A stretch of 64,000 nucleotides of DNA from Merdibacter massiliensis. GTDB lineage: Bacteria > Bacillota_I > Bacilli_A > Erysipelotrichales > Erysipelotrichaceae. Where the stretch lies: NCBI RefSeq assembly GCF_900155395.1, contig NZ_LT699724.1, positions 1-64,000 on the forward strand. The letters are read 5' to 3'. Shown here one piece after another: positions 8,004 through 16,989 of this stretch (position 1 is its first letter; the number at the start of each line of letters is the position of its first letter). The translations under genes and the position numbers were made by a program. The notes below the pieces were generated by a model. The model was not told the origin of the DNA, made no database searches, and worked only from the letters and a program-made list of their open reading frames with translations.

Positions 8004-9839
8004 TTAATCTTCACGTGCGCTCATCTTTTCACGGTAAAGCTGACGGCGATCATTTGGTGTCAATCCTTTTTTGCGTAAACGAATTGCATCCGGTGTAACT
8101 TCAACTAATTCATCATCGTTGATGAATTCCAGTGCTTCCTCTAAAGAAAGGATCTTTGGCGGGGTCAATAACATAGCTTCATCTCGTCCGCTAGAACGAA
8201 TAGCAGTCAGTTTTTTATTCTTTAACGGGTTGACGTCAAGGTCGATGTTCTTTGCACTGACACCGATGATCATTCCTTCATAAACTTCTGTCTGCGGGGA
8301 AATGAACAATGTGCCGCGTTCTTGCAGGTTCCATAATGCATAAGTCATGGCAGTGCCTGTCTCTGTAGAGATCATAGCGCCATTGGCACGCTGAGGAATC
8401 TCTCCTTTATATGGTTCATATCCAACGATACGGCGTACAAGCGTACCTTCGCCATGTGTATCATTGATAAATTCGTTTCGATAACCTAACAGACCGCGTG
8501 TAGGTGCGTGATATGTAATACGCGCATATCCGTTTTCTTCTTCCATATCCATCAAGATACCTTTTCGTAAATTCAACTTGCTGATGACCGTACCTTCATA
8601 TTCGCTTGGCACGATTGCTACGACTTCTTCCACCGGTTCTACTTTTACACCATTCTCATCTTTGTGTAAGATAACTTCCGGTTTTGATACAGCTAATTCA
8701 TAACCTTCACGACGCATATTTTCAATCAAAATGGAAATGTGCAGCTCGCCGCGGCCGCTTACTTTGAAACAATCAGCAGAATCGGTTGGTTCCACTTTAA
8801 GACCAACATTGACTTCCAGTTCACGTTCCAAACGCTCTTTTAAATTTCTGGAGGTAACATATTTTCCGCTCTTTCCAGCAAATGGACTTTTATTGACATG
8901 AAAATTCATGCTCAATGTCGGTTCTTCAATTTCAATGCTCTCCATTGGCAGAATATGATCTTTGATACAAAGCGTCTCGCCAATGGAAATGTCCGGTATA
9001 CCTGCGACAACGACGATATCACCGCTGTGTGCTTCATCAACGCTGACGCGTGTCAATCCTTTATATACAAAGATCTGTGAGATCTGTTTGCTGCGTTCAT
9101 TTCCTTTATCGTCACATACAACAATGGGTTCTTGTGCCTTTAAAGTACCTTGGAAGATACGGCCGATGCCTAATCGTCCGATATATTCATCATATGCTAA
9201 TGCGGATACCTGCATTTGCAACGGTTCTTCATCTAAATCAGGATATGGCTGACAATGGCGCAAGATCGTTTCAAATAAAGGTTCGATGCTGTCGCTTGGA
9301 GTATCCATATCATACTGCACGATGCCTTCGCGAGCAATTCCGTACAAGATAGGAAAATCTAATTGTTCATCCGTTGCATTGAGATCTAAGAATAACTCAT
9401 AGACTTCATCCACGACTTCTTGTGCACGCTGATCTTTTTTATCGATCTTATTGATCAATAAGATCGGCTTAAGTCCGTATTCCAAAGCTTTGCTGAGAAC
9501 AAAACGTGTCTGCGGCATAGGTCCTTCGCTTGAATCAACCAGCAAGATGACGGTATCAACGGTCTTGATGATCCGCTCTACCTCGCTGGAAAAATCAGCA
9601 TGGCCTGGTGTATCTACGATATTGATCTTCACACCCTTATGAATGACGGAACAGTTTTTAGAATAGATCGTGATACCGCGTTCCCGTTCCAGATCGTTAC
9701 TGTCCATGACGCAATCTACAACTTCTTCGTTGGAACGAAATACATCGCTTTGACGTAGAAATGCATCTACCAATGTAGATTTACCGGCATCGACATGGGC
9801 AATGACGGCTATATTGATAATCTTTTCTTTTTCGCTCAT
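8004..9839 (-). CDS. typA: Ribosome-binding GTPase TypA/BipA
   Basis: This 611-residue translational GTPase binds the 70S ribosome and helps large-subunit assembly under cold and stress. The G1 motif is AHVDAGKST (about residues 12-20), G2 includes RERGITI, G3 is DTPGHADF and G4 is NKIDKK. EF-G-like domains and the BipA-specific C-terminal domain ([18 protein letters not shown]) follow. I chose ATG 9839 (MSEKEK). The frame stays open for 18 more codons upstream, but that stretch belongs to the IS110 element. The ribosome site GGAGG just upstream is also IS110 sequence, and a likely native promoter is stranded beyond the element at 11488-11516. Confidence 0.95.
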   Translation of the reverse strand: MSEKEKIINIAVIAHVDAGKSTLVDAFLRQSDVFRSNEEVVDCVMDSNDLERERGITIYSKNCSVIHKGVKINIVDTPGHADFSSEVERIIKTVDTVILLVDSSEGPMPQTRFVLSKALEYGLKPILLINKIDKKDQRAQEVVDEVYELFLDLNATDEQLDFPILYGIAREGIVQYDMDTPSDSIEPLFETILRHCQPYPDLDEEPLQMQVSALAYDEYIGRLGIGRIFQGTLKAQEPIVVCDDKGNERSKQISQIFVYKGLTRVSVDEAHSGDIVVVAGIPDISIGETLCIKDHILPMESIEIEEPTLSMNFHVNKSPFAGKSGKYVTSRNLKERLERELEVNVGLKVEPTDSADCFKVSGRGELHISILIENMRREGYELAVSKPEVILHKDENGVKVEPVEEVVAIVPSEYEGTVISKLNLRKGILMDMEEENGYARITYHAPTRGLLGYRNEFINDTHGEGTLVRRIVGYEPYKGEIPQRANGAMISTETGTAMTYALWNLQERGTLFISPQTEVYEGMIIGVSAKNIDLDVNPLKNKKLTAIRSSGRDEAMLLTPPKILSLEEALEFINDDELVEVTPDAIRLRKKGLTPNDRRQLYREKMSARED

Positions 9840-9845
9840 ATATTC

Positions 9846-10104
9846 CTCCATTTCCCCGCGCCTAAGGTCGCGCGGACACAAATATTTCATCAATAAATCT
9901 CACACGTCTCATTTTTTCGTGTTACCATATAAGAGAGGTGGTACACTACAGAGCACGTGGAGGTGAGTAGGAATTCTACTCAATTGAATATCCTGTATAT
10001 ATATAAGTTGCCGTCATCATCTCAAGCACAAATAAGTAGGACTTTGAGCCTGGACACTTATGATTGTTCAATCAACTGTTGTCGATTCGCTTTGATGACA
10101 GTCA
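9846..10104 (+). ncRNA. Candidate bridge-type RNA region in the IS110 left end
   Basis: IS110-group elements (for example IS621) encode a structured bridge RNA between the left end and the recombinase gene. This 259-nt ORF-free stretch occupies that place. It contains hairpins CCGCGC/GCGCGG (9858-9881) and GAGTAG/CTACTC. It also contains two GAGGTG motifs, in AGAGGTGGTA and GGAGGTGAG. Their complement is the CACCTC that flanks the element at both insertion sites. No transcription evidence exists. The boundaries are a guess. Confidence 0.4.
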
Positions 10105-10140
10105 ATGCCACCTCTCCTTTTGCATGAAAGGAGTTTTTTT

Positions 10141-11397
10141 ATGGTAATGAAAATCGTTCGTTTCAACTGTTGTGGCATGGATGTTCACAAAAACCTGGTT
10201 GTCGCTACTATTGGGATCACCGATAGAAAGACCAACATTACAGAATACTTCCAACGATCCTTCTCCACTTTAAACTCCGACCTATACCGTTTAAAGGATT
10301 GGCTGCGATCTCATCACTGTTCTGATGTCTGTATGGAGTCTACCGGTAAATACTGGATCCCGATCTTTAACATTCTTGAAGATGAGACCAATGTCCATTT
10401 AACTCACCCCAAGTATGTCAAAGCCATCAAAGGCAAGAAGACAGATAAGAAAGATTCCAAATGGATCTGTGATCTCTTCAAACATGATCTGATCAAGTTT
10501 TCGTTTATCCCTCCCAAAGAAATTCGGGAGATGCGTGAGATCGCACGTTACAGATACAAACTGGTCTGCATGCGTTCTTCAGAACGGAATCGTTATCAAA
10601 ACTGTATGACCATTTCTAATGTCGGTCTGGCTTCTGTTGTTTCAGATCCTTTTGGCAAGACGGCTTCCAACATTATGAAAGAAGTCATGAAATCCAATGT
10701 GATCGATGATGACAAGATCCTAAAGCTCGTTCACAAAAACTGTAAGAACAAAGATAAGATACTGGACTCTCTTCATGGCTATCACATTGAATCGGATCAA
10801 CGATTCAAGATGGAAAAATCTTTGGATCATATGGAATATTTAGATCAGCTCATTGATTCATGCGAAGTGGAATTGATTAAGCGTGCGTATCCTTTTCGCA
10901 GATCTTTTCAGCACATCACACAAATAAAAGGAATCAGTGCTTTATCTGCTATTCTTATCATCTCTGAAATAGGAATTGATATGTCTCAGTTCGAATCCGA
11001 CAAACAGCTTGTCAGTTGGGCCGGACTTTCTCCTGCCAACAACGAGAGTGCCGGCAAGAAAAAGTCAGTCCGTATCTCAAAAGCTGGACAGTATCTCAAA
11101 CCTCTGCTTGTCCAATGTGCTTTATCGGCCATCAAAGATAAGACATCTTATTTTGGAAGAAAGTATTCCAATATCAAGAAACGACGAGGTCATAAGAAAG
11201 CAATCATTGCGATCGCACGCATGATGCTGGTCAGCATCTACCACATGATCCTTACAGGAGAAGAATTTAATCCATGTGACCATGAATCCTTTATGGATCC
11301 AAAACCAAACGCCAATCCTTCACTTACAGTTGAAAAAGCATTGAACTTTTTAAAACAATCTGGCATTGATATTTCTTCTATTCCAGTCAACTTATAA
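10141..11397 (+). CDS. IS110-family transposase (DEDD recombinase), copy A
   Basis: This 418-residue recombinase has an N-terminal RuvC-like DEDD domain with visible acidic residues in GMDVHKN, MESTGKYW and KTDKKDS. The C-terminal Transposase_20 domain (IKGISALSAILIISEIG through SWAGLSPANNESAGKKKS) carries the family's catalytic-serine region. ATG 10141 is chosen because AAGGAG lies just upstream, and the longer reading from 10105 runs through that site. Its protein is identical to that at 41565-42821, so transposition was recent. Confidence 0.92.
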   Translation: MVMKIVRFNCCGMDVHKNLVVATIGITDRKTNITEYFQRSFSTLNSDLYRLKDWLRSHHCSDVCMESTGKYWIPIFNILEDETNVHLTHPKYVKAIKGKKTDKKDSKWICDLFKHDLIKFSFIPPKEIREMREIARYRYKLVCMRSSERNRYQNCMTISNVGLASVVSDPFGKTASNIMKEVMKSNVIDDDKILKLVHKNCKNKDKILDSLHGYHIESDQRFKMEKSLDHMEYLDQLIDSCEVELIKRAYPFRRSFQHITQIKGISALSAILIISEIGIDMSQFESDKQLVSWAGLSPANNESAGKKKSVRISKAGQYLKPLLVQCALSAIKDKTSYFGRKYSNIKKRRGHKKAIIAIARMMLVSIYHMILTGEEFNPCDHESFMDPKPNANPSLTVEKALNFLKQSGIDISSIPVNL

Positions 11398-11463
11398 ATT
11401 TTTTCGATATCTTTTACCTCCTGTTTTTAAGTCGGCCCTTTTTGCGCATTTTTATTCACACTT

Positions 11464-11516
11464 TCACCTCAATAATAAACAGTATATATCATATACCTAA
11501 AAGCTGATAAATACAA
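11464..11516 (-). promoter_or_regulatory. Stranded promoter and Shine-Dalgarno pointing at typA
   Basis: On the minus strand: TTGTAT (11516-11511), 17-nt spacer, TATGAT (11493-11488), a short leader ending in TTGAGGTGA (down to 11464), then IS110. Orientation and spacing suggest the original typA promoter and ribosome site, now separated from the gene by 1.6 kb. The rest of 11398-11647 holds the IS110 right end and the next promoter. Confidence 0.55.
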
Positions 11517-11592
11517 TGAAATTTCGACGGAAAACAATTGGATACAGCCTACTTTTGGCTTAGATTGGATCCTGTGAAAGCTGAGATGTTTT

Positions 11593-11619
11593 TTGGAATG
11601 ATAAAAATTGTGCTATAAT
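11593..11619 (+). promoter_or_regulatory. Promoter of the ATP-grasp/esterase pair
   Basis: TTGGAA, 15-nt spacer, and an extended -10 TG-C-TATAAT, 29 nt before the ATG at 11648. Confidence 0.6.
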
Positions 11620-11647
11620 GAAAAAAATATCAAAAGGGGAGTTGTTT

Positions 11648-12847
11648 ATGAATTTTATATTTATATCGCCACAATTTCCAAAAACATATTGGAATTTCTG
11701 CAATCGTTTAAAACAACGGGGCGTTTGCGTCCTAGGTATCGGAGACACGCCATATGATGACTTAGATGATCATGTAAAAGAATCCCTACAGGAATATTAT
11801 CGTGTCGACAATATGGAAAATTATGATGAAATGTTTCGTGCTGTCGCTTATTTCTCATTTCGTTATGGAAAGATCGACTGGATCGAATCCAATAATGAGT
11901 ATTGGTTAGCACAAGATGCCCGTCTGCGCAGCGATTTTCATGTGACGACTGGTTATCAAAGCGAAGAAGTATGGGAAATCCGCAGCAAATCAAAGATGAA
12001 AAAGTATTATGCAAAAGCGAAGATACCGACTGCTCGTTATCATATGGTAACGACATTTGAAGAGGGCAAGGCATTCATTGATACGGTCGGCTTTCCAGTC
12101 ATTGTCAAGCCGGATACAGGTGTAGGTGCAGCAAAAACATATCGTTTGTCCAATGAGCAGGAATTAAGGGCTTTTTACGAACAAAAACCGGACATTCCTT
12201 ATATCATGGAAGAATTTATTCCGGGCATGATCATTTCTTATGATGGTATCATGAATTCTAAAAAAGAAGTGATTTTTGATACGTCGCATATTTTTCCAAC
12301 GCCGATCATGGATATCGTAAATACGCAGGATCATTTGGTTTATTTTAGTGCAAAAGAAATCGATCCTAAATTAAAGAAATTGGGACAACGTGCTGTTAAA
12401 ACATTCCCAGGAGGCAGTCGTTTTTATCATTTTGAGTTTTTTAAGCTTTTACAGGATAAAAAAGGGATTGGTAAAAAAGGGGATTATGTTGGATTGGAAG
12501 TCAATATGCGTCCTCCGGGAGGCTATACGACGGATATGATGGATTTTGCCAATAATGCAGATATCTACTCTATTTGGGCAGATATGGTAACAAAAGATCG
12601 TACCGATTTCATCCTGCCTGCAATACGTCCGTATGTCTGTATCTTTGTGTCACGAAGAGATGGAAGACAATATGTTCATACGCATGAAGAGATCTTGGAA
12701 AAATATGGTTCGCATATCGTTATGCAAGAACGGATGCCGCAGGCTCTTTCGGATGCAATGGGCAATCAAATGTATACGGCAAATTTTGAAAAAGAAGAGG
12801 ATGCACAAACATTTGCCGCCTTTGTAGATGAAATGAAGGAGGAATGA
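11648..12847 (+). CDS. ATP-grasp domain ligase-like protein
   Basis: This 399-residue protein begins with a pre-ATP-grasp Rossmann-like domain (FIFISPQFPKTYWNF). An ATP-grasp fold follows: the lysine strand FPVIVKPDTGVGA near residue 155, the adenine-binding region YIMEEFIPG, and the Mg-binding strand VGLEVNMRPPGG near residue 290. Such enzymes join a carboxylate to an amine or thiol through an acyl-phosphate. GGGGAG precedes ATG 11648, and the reading from 11618 overlaps the -10 box. It ends four bases before an esterase gene, so the two probably act in one pathway. The substrates are unknown. Confidence 0.82.
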   Translation: MNFIFISPQFPKTYWNFCNRLKQRGVCVLGIGDTPYDDLDDHVKESLQEYYRVDNMENYDEMFRAVAYFSFRYGKIDWIESNNEYWLAQDARLRSDFHVTTGYQSEEVWEIRSKSKMKKYYAKAKIPTARYHMVTTFEEGKAFIDTVGFPVIVKPDTGVGAAKTYRLSNEQELRAFYEQKPDIPYIMEEFIPGMIISYDGIMNSKKEVIFDTSHIFPTPIMDIVNTQDHLVYFSAKEIDPKLKKLGQRAVKTFPGGSRFYHFEFFKLLQDKKGIGKKGDYVGLEVNMRPPGGYTTDMMDFANNADIYSIWADMVTKDRTDFILPAIRPYVCIFVSRRDGRQYVHTHEEILEKYGSHIVMQERMPQALSDAMGNQMYTANFEKEEDAQTFAAFVDEMKEE

Positions 12848-12851
12848 AAAA

Positions 12852-13604
12852 ATGAAAGAACAATATAGTAAGCATTACAGTCAGTGTTTGCAGAAAGAAA
12901 TGGAGGTCAGCGTATATGGTCATGGCGGAAAACCATGTTTGGTATTTCCTCCACAAGATGGGAAACATGGAGATTGGAAAGCCTTCGGCATGATCGATGC
13001 GATGGCAGAATATATCAATGAAGGGCGTATTCAAGTTTTCTGCTGCGATTCCATCGATGAGGAAACATGGTCAAATCAATATGGAGATCCACGTTGGAGG
13101 ATCGAACGTCAGGAAGCCTATTTTCATTATATTTGTGATGAGCTGGTACCAATGATCTTAGATTGGAATGAAGCCGATTGTGGTCTTCGAGCAGGAAAAC
13201 TGATGACGACAGGAGCGAGCATGGGAGGGTATCATGCAGTGAATTGCATGATGCGCCGTCCAGATTTATTTGATAAAGTTCTTTCTTTGAGCGGTTTATT
13301 TCAAAGTGATTACTTTTTCCATGATTATCATGATGATCTGACGTATGCAAATTCACCTTTGAATTTTTTGCAGAACATGCCATTAGATCATCCTTATATC
13401 CAAATGTATAATGAAAGTGAGATCATTTTATGCTGCGGACAGGGTGCATGGGAAGAACCGATGATCGATCATATGCATCGAATGGAAGATGTATGCAGCC
13501 GCAAAGGGATCAATGCGTGGATCGATTTTTGGGGATATGATGTGAATCACGACTGGCCTTGGTGGAGACGTCAGATCGTATATTTCTTGCAATTTTTGGT
13601 ATAG
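12852..13604 (+). CDS. Esterase-family alpha/beta hydrolase
   Basis: This 250-residue cytoplasmic alpha/beta hydrolase belongs to the putative esterase D group. The nucleophile elbow is GASMGGYH (Ser about residue 121) and the catalytic His is probably in VNHDWPWW near the C-terminus. An oxyanion strand (PCLVFPPQDG) stands near the N-terminus. It follows the ATP-grasp gene by four bases, with GGAGGAA as ribosome site, and is followed by a hairpin. The pairing suggests that one enzyme builds an ester, amide or peptide bond and the other trims or edits it. That is inference. Confidence 0.82.
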   Translation: MKEQYSKHYSQCLQKEMEVSVYGHGGKPCLVFPPQDGKHGDWKAFGMIDAMAEYINEGRIQVFCCDSIDEETWSNQYGDPRWRIERQEAYFHYICDELVPMILDWNEADCGLRAGKLMTTGASMGGYHAVNCMMRRPDLFDKVLSLSGLFQSDYFFHDYHDDLTYANSPLNFLQNMPLDHPYIQMYNESEIILCCGQGAWEEPMIDHMHRMEDVCSRKGINAWIDFWGYDVNHDWPWWRRQIVYFLQFLV

Positions 13605-13625
13605 ATGCAGACAATAAAATAAAAA

Positions 13626-13660
13626 GAACAAAAGCAGCGAGGGGAACGCTGCTTTTGTTC
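13626..13660 (+). terminator. Stem-loop after the esterase gene
   Basis: Perfect 14-bp stem GAACAAAAGCAGCG / CGCTGCTTTTGTTC with a 7-nt loop. The U-rich stretch lies within the 3' arm and no long U-run follows, so efficiency is uncertain. Confidence 0.65.
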
Positions 13661-13752
13661 AACATTATACTTAGTTAAAAAGAAAGGGAAAATTGATTAT
13701 GAAGAATTGAGCTCTTTTTTTAAGCTCAGTTATAGTATAGGAAATATCACCC

Positions 13753-13783
13753 GTTAAATTATCATAAAACCATGTTAAATTAT
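13753..13783. promoter_or_regulatory. Tandem 10-bp repeats upstream of the cysteine operon
   Basis: GTTAAATTAT occurs twice with a 21-bp period (13753-13762 and 13774-13783), about 80 bp before the promoter. The rest of 13661-13861 is very AT-rich with a small GAGCT..AGCTC hairpin at about 13709-13727 and no ORF. Two-turn spacing suggests a regulator-binding site. The regulator is unknown. Confidence 0.4.
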
Positions 13784-13861
13784 GTGAATACAGAAAAAAA
13801 GCAGAAAACTTTCATAAGTTTTACATTAATTTGCATTTTTTCATTTTTTAAATCAAATCAA

Positions 13862-13891
13862 TTGTCATTTTTTATGGATTTATGGCATAAT
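13862..13891 (+). promoter_or_regulatory. Promoter of the leader ORF-cysK-cysE operon
   Basis: TTGTCA, 18-nt spacer, CATAAT, about 30 nt before the ATG of the leader ORF. Confidence 0.55.
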
Positions 13892-13920
13892 GTATAAAAT
13901 GGTAAGGAGGCATATAGGAA

Positions 13921-14010
13921 ATGACTTTTAAATATCATTGGAATCGATATTCTTTATCTGGAACATTCCTATTTTGTCCACGATGTTGTCATGTGGAGGT
14001 GAATTGGTAG
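13921..14010 (+). CDS. 29-residue Cys-containing leader peptide upstream of cysK
   Basis: A short ORF starts with ATG ten bases after a perfect AAGGAGG (13904-13910). It ends 23 bases before the cysK ATG. The product has three Cys in five codons (FCPRCCHVEVNW at the C-terminus: TGT CCA CGA TGT TGT). Cysteine codons just before an operon for cysteine synthesis resemble leader-peptide attenuators, including the Cys-rich uORFs reported in mycobacteria. Alternatively it could be a small metal- or redox-sensing protein. Translation and regulation are inferred. Confidence 0.6.
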   Translation: MTFKYHWNRYSLSGTFLFCPRCCHVEVNW

Positions 14011-14033
14011 AAGTCAGATGAAGGAGGAAAATA

Positions 14034-14915
14034 ATGAAAGCAATTGAATTGATCGGAAATACACCAATGATTCAAATTGGTGATAGCAATGTATATGTGA
14101 AATTAGAAAAATATAACCCAGGCGGAAGCGTAAAAGACCGTGCTGTTTATGCCATGCTGAAAGGTGCTTTAGAACGGGGAGAAATTACAAGAGAGCACAC
14201 ATTGATCGAAGCAACGAGCGGGAATACGGGTATTGCCTTGGCAATGTTAGGGGCTGTCTTGAAAATGAAAGTAGTCATCGTCATGCCGGAAACGATGAGC
14301 GTAGAACGCCGTAGATTAGTACAGGCATATGGGGCTCAACTTGTCTTAAGTGATGGAAAAAAAGGAATGCAGGGTGCCATTGACCGGATGGAAGAACTGA
14401 TCAAAGAAAATGATCATTATGTGACGCTGGGGCAGTTTGATAATCCGGATAATGTGAAAGCACATTATGAAACGACAGGTGTGGAAATCTTAAAGCAGCT
14501 GCCGGATGTGGGAGTGTTTGTTGCAGGAGTTGGAACAGGCGGTACTTTCAGCGGTGTATCGAAGCGCTTGAAAGAAAAAGATGGATCGATTCTTTGTGTA
14601 GCCGTAGAACCGGCTTCCAGTGCCTTGTTGAGCGGAAGAGATGCTGGTCCGCATAAGATCCAAGGAATCGGTGCCAATTTTGTGCCGAAAAATTTTGATT
14701 CCAGCGTATGTGACGATATCGCGGTCGTAAGCGATGAAGAAGCAGTCGAAGCGATGATCGCTTTTGGCCGTGAAACCGGTATTCTGGTCGGTATCAGTTC
14801 CGGTGCAAATATTGCTGCTGCCAAACGTTATTCTGTCTATTATCCAGATAAAAAAATCGTAACGATTGCACCGGATGGTGCAGATAAATATTTGTCTCTT
14901 GTGGAGTTTGCGTAA
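14034..14915 (+). CDS. cysK: Cysteine synthase (O-acetylserine sulfhydrylase)
   Basis: This 293-residue fold-type II PLP enzyme makes cysteine from O-acetylserine and sulfide. Lys34 in GGSVKDR forms the Schiff base, the TSGNTG loop binds the substrate carboxylate, and GTGGTFSG holds the PLP phosphate. It is slightly shorter than typical CysK (about 305) but complete. AAGGAGG lies seven bases upstream. Its stop overlaps the cysE start (TAATG), giving tight coupling with the enzyme that makes its substrate and that normally forms the cysteine synthase complex with it. Confidence 0.95.
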   Translation: MKAIELIGNTPMIQIGDSNVYVKLEKYNPGGSVKDRAVYAMLKGALERGEITREHTLIEATSGNTGIALAMLGAVLKMKVVIVMPETMSVERRRLVQAYGAQLVLSDGKKGMQGAIDRMEELIKENDHYVTLGQFDNPDNVKAHYETTGVEILKQLPDVGVFVAGVGTGGTFSGVSKRLKEKDGSILCVAVEPASSALLSGRDAGPHKIQGIGANFVPKNFDSSVCDDIAVVSDEEAVEAMIAFGRETGILVGISSGANIAAAKRYSVYYPDKKIVTIAPDGADKYLSLVEFA

Positions 14916-15469
14916 TGGCTTTTTTTCGGAATGCTGCTTATAATATCAAACGAACGATGGAAAATGATCCTGCGGCACATTCACGCATAGAGGTGCTGCT
15001 GCTCTATCCGCATATCAAGGCAATCGGTATCCATCGAATTGCACATTGGTTTTATTGTCGGCATCTATTTTTCCTGGCACGTTTCATATCCAATATTGCT
15101 CGCTTTTGGACCGGTATTGAAATCCATCCGGGAGCTCAGATCGGCAAAGGGTTTCTCATTGACCATGGAATGGGCGTTGTGATTGGCGAAACTGCGGTAA
15201 TTGGGGATGATTGTCAGATTTATCATGGTGTGACTTTAGGAGGAACCGGTACGCAGCATACAAAACGTCATCCAACTTTGGAAGATGGAGTGATGATTGG
15301 CGCTGGTGCAAAGTGTCTGGGAAATATCACGATTCATAAAGGAGCCAAAGTTGGAGCAAATGCAGTTGTATTGCAAGATGTACCGGCAGGTGCTACTGCG
15401 GTAGGGATTCCGGCAAGGATCATTCCAGCAAATAGAAAAGAGAAAAGGGACAATAGTGGGTCGAAGTAA
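14915..15469 (+). CDS. cysE: Serine O-acetyltransferase
   Basis: This 184-residue left-handed beta-helix acetyltransferase makes O-acetylserine from serine and acetyl-CoA, the step before CysK. The catalytic region [16 protein letters not shown] and the hexapeptide repeats ([28 protein letters not shown]) are clear. It is the short form common in Firmicutes, lacking part of the N-terminal helical domain. Its ATG shares a base with the cysK stop. The stop codon lies inside the terminator hairpin. A C-terminal Ile for docking into CysK is not evident. Confidence 0.94.
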   Translation: MAFFRNAAYNIKRTMENDPAAHSRIEVLLLYPHIKAIGIHRIAHWFYCRHLFFLARFISNIARFWTGIEIHPGAQIGKGFLIDHGMGVVIGETAVIGDDCQIYHGVTLGGTGTQHTKRHPTLEDGVMIGAGAKCLGNITIHKGAKVGANAVVLQDVPAGATAVGIPARIIPANRKEKRDNSGSK

Positions 15470-15486
15470 GAGCTTCGACCTTTTTT
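15459..15486 (+). terminator. Intrinsic terminator of the cysteine operon
   Basis: GGTCGAAG / CTTCGACC 8-bp stem, 6-nt loop and six T residues, overlapping the cysE stop. Confidence 0.9.
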
Positions 15487-15561
15487 GTTCACTTTGCATT
15501 AGTTGTGTTTTTAGCAATAGTTATGATATGATGTACACGGTATAAATTTCGGAGGGGTCTT

Positions 15562-16824
15562 ATGTGGAAATATGAATGCAAGCGACATCTGCTGTATCTG
15601 CTGATTGCGGCTATCGCTGGTGGCGTTTTGTTTGGATTGACGATAGATGACAGTTTTGTAAAAGAAATGAGCAATATATACGATTGGGTTCCTATCACAA
15701 TCGTCATGCAGGTTTATGAACTGCGCTGGCTTGTAGGAGCGCTTATTGGTGCAGCATTTGTGAATGCAATCTTATTGTTGCGTTACTTGATCATAAAATT
15801 CAATATCAGTCCGTTTATCATATTGATGCTTTTCTTTTTTGTGCAGCTCTATCAATTTTTGATTCTTGCCGGTCTTGTTTTGCTGCTGCCATCGGTGTTG
15901 GTTTGTCTTTATGGCATGTTCACTGCACATAACGCAGCCTCTAAGAACTTTCGGACATTGCCAAAAGGAAATGGAAATGAAGTAGAAAGAGTTTATCGAC
16001 TGCATCATGCATTCAATGAAGATGTCAAAGAACTGGCATCCAAGTGCCGAAAAGAAAGTGACCGCTGGTCCATCATCTATGTGTTAGGCCTGCTTGCATT
16101 AGCATGTGTTGCTTTGATCATCCCAAATATGATGCTGATGTTGTTATTATTAGCTGCGTATAGCATCTTGTTCGTTTACGTATTCCGCTTACGGGCACAA
16201 AGCGTGATGCCTATCAATGCATTATTGTTTGATGAATGCGACCCTATCGCATGTGCAAGTGCCATCTTGCTTTTTTCTAAACGCGGGAAACGCTCTAATT
16301 TAAAAATGCATCTATTGTTTGCGCAATGCATGTTATGTTTGGATGATCCGCAATTGGCGATGGATGCCTTGGTATTGATGCCAAGAAACAGAAGCAATAG
16401 TTCCATGGAATTGAACTATCAGACATTATTGGCGGAAGCCAATTATCAATTGGGAGATCGCGCAGCTTTAGAGCGGACTTTGGAGTCAGTACGTTCTACA
16501 AGGGTCAATTTAGGATCTGCTGGAAACATGCTGCTACAGGAAAGCATTGCTTCTATTCAGAACAAGCTGTACTTGATGGACGAGAGATTTGATCAATGTG
16601 AAGCATATTATCGTCAGGCACTTCCGCAACTGAAGCTGCGGTTACAACAAGTGAATGCTCGGTATTATTTAGGTATGATCGCTTTCATCAATAAAGATCT
16701 TGAGACTGCTAAAGACCAATTTGATTATGTTGTACAATATGGAAATACGACCACTTATAAAAACAAAGCACAAAAATATCTAGGTATGATCGAAAGATCG
16801 ATGCCAAAAGAAGAAACTGAGTAA
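15562..16824 (+). CDS. Membrane-anchored TPR protein
   Basis: The 420 residues split into a membrane half and a soluble half. N-terminal helices lie at about residues 10-27, 52-76 and 82-118, and two more at about 170-212. The C-terminal 200 residues carry TPR-like helices (AMDALVLMPR, ALERTLESV, CEAYYRQALPQL, AKDQFDYVVQYG). GGAGGGG provides the ribosome site. The stop lies four bases before IS1182 copy A, whose end appears to replace the original terminator. It may scaffold a membrane complex. The partner is unknown. Confidence 0.72.
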   Translation: MWKYECKRHLLYLLIAAIAGGVLFGLTIDDSFVKEMSNIYDWVPITIVMQVYELRWLVGALIGAAFVNAILLLRYLIIKFNISPFIILMLFFFVQLYQFLILAGLVLLLPSVLVCLYGMFTAHNAASKNFRTLPKGNGNEVERVYRLHHAFNEDVKELASKCRKESDRWSIIYVLGLLALACVALIIPNMMLMLLLLAAYSILFVYVFRLRAQSVMPINALLFDECDPIACASAILLFSKRGKRSNLKMHLLFAQCMLCLDDPQLAMDALVLMPRNRSNSSMELNYQTLLAEANYQLGDRAALERTLESVRSTRVNLGSAGNMLLQESIASIQNKLYLMDERFDQCEAYYRQALPQLKLRLQQVNARYYLGMIAFINKDLETAKDQFDYVVQYGNTTTYKNKAQKYLGMIERSMPKEETE

Positions 16825-16827
16825 AAA

Positions 16828-16895
16828 AGAGGCTGTAACGAAATAGAAGATTTTAATTAAACGAATCTGTCTATTGAGGTTACGACCTCTTTTTT
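16828..16895 (+). terminator. Terminator formed by the IS1182 copy A end
   Basis: AGAGGCTGTAAC pairs with GTTACGACCTCT (two central mismatches) across a 40-nt loop, followed by T residues, four bases after the upstream stop codon. The IS end thus probably terminates the host transcript. Confidence 0.5.
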
Positions 16896-16989
16896 CTTTT
16901 CTTTACTTTGAAATTGTTTCAATTCTCCCAATTATCCCTGTTTTTTGGCATTATGAAAACACCTATTGTGGAAAACCCATCAACATTAT

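Larger units (their letters stand above)
9840..11463 (+). mobile_element. IS110-family insertion sequence, copy A
   Basis: The 1624-bp element reads the same as 41499-43122 on the opposite strand. Identity in fact runs 9834-11463, because the neighbouring host bases GCTCAT (reverse of ATGAGC) also match, then resumes for GAGGTG (11465-11470) after one mismatch. It consists of a 301-bp left noncoding region, the transposase and a 66-bp right end. There is no terminal inverted repeat or obvious target duplication, as is normal for IS110. It sits between a stranded promoter plus GAGGTGA and the typA start codon. The exact ends are uncertain by a few bases. Confidence 0.85.
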
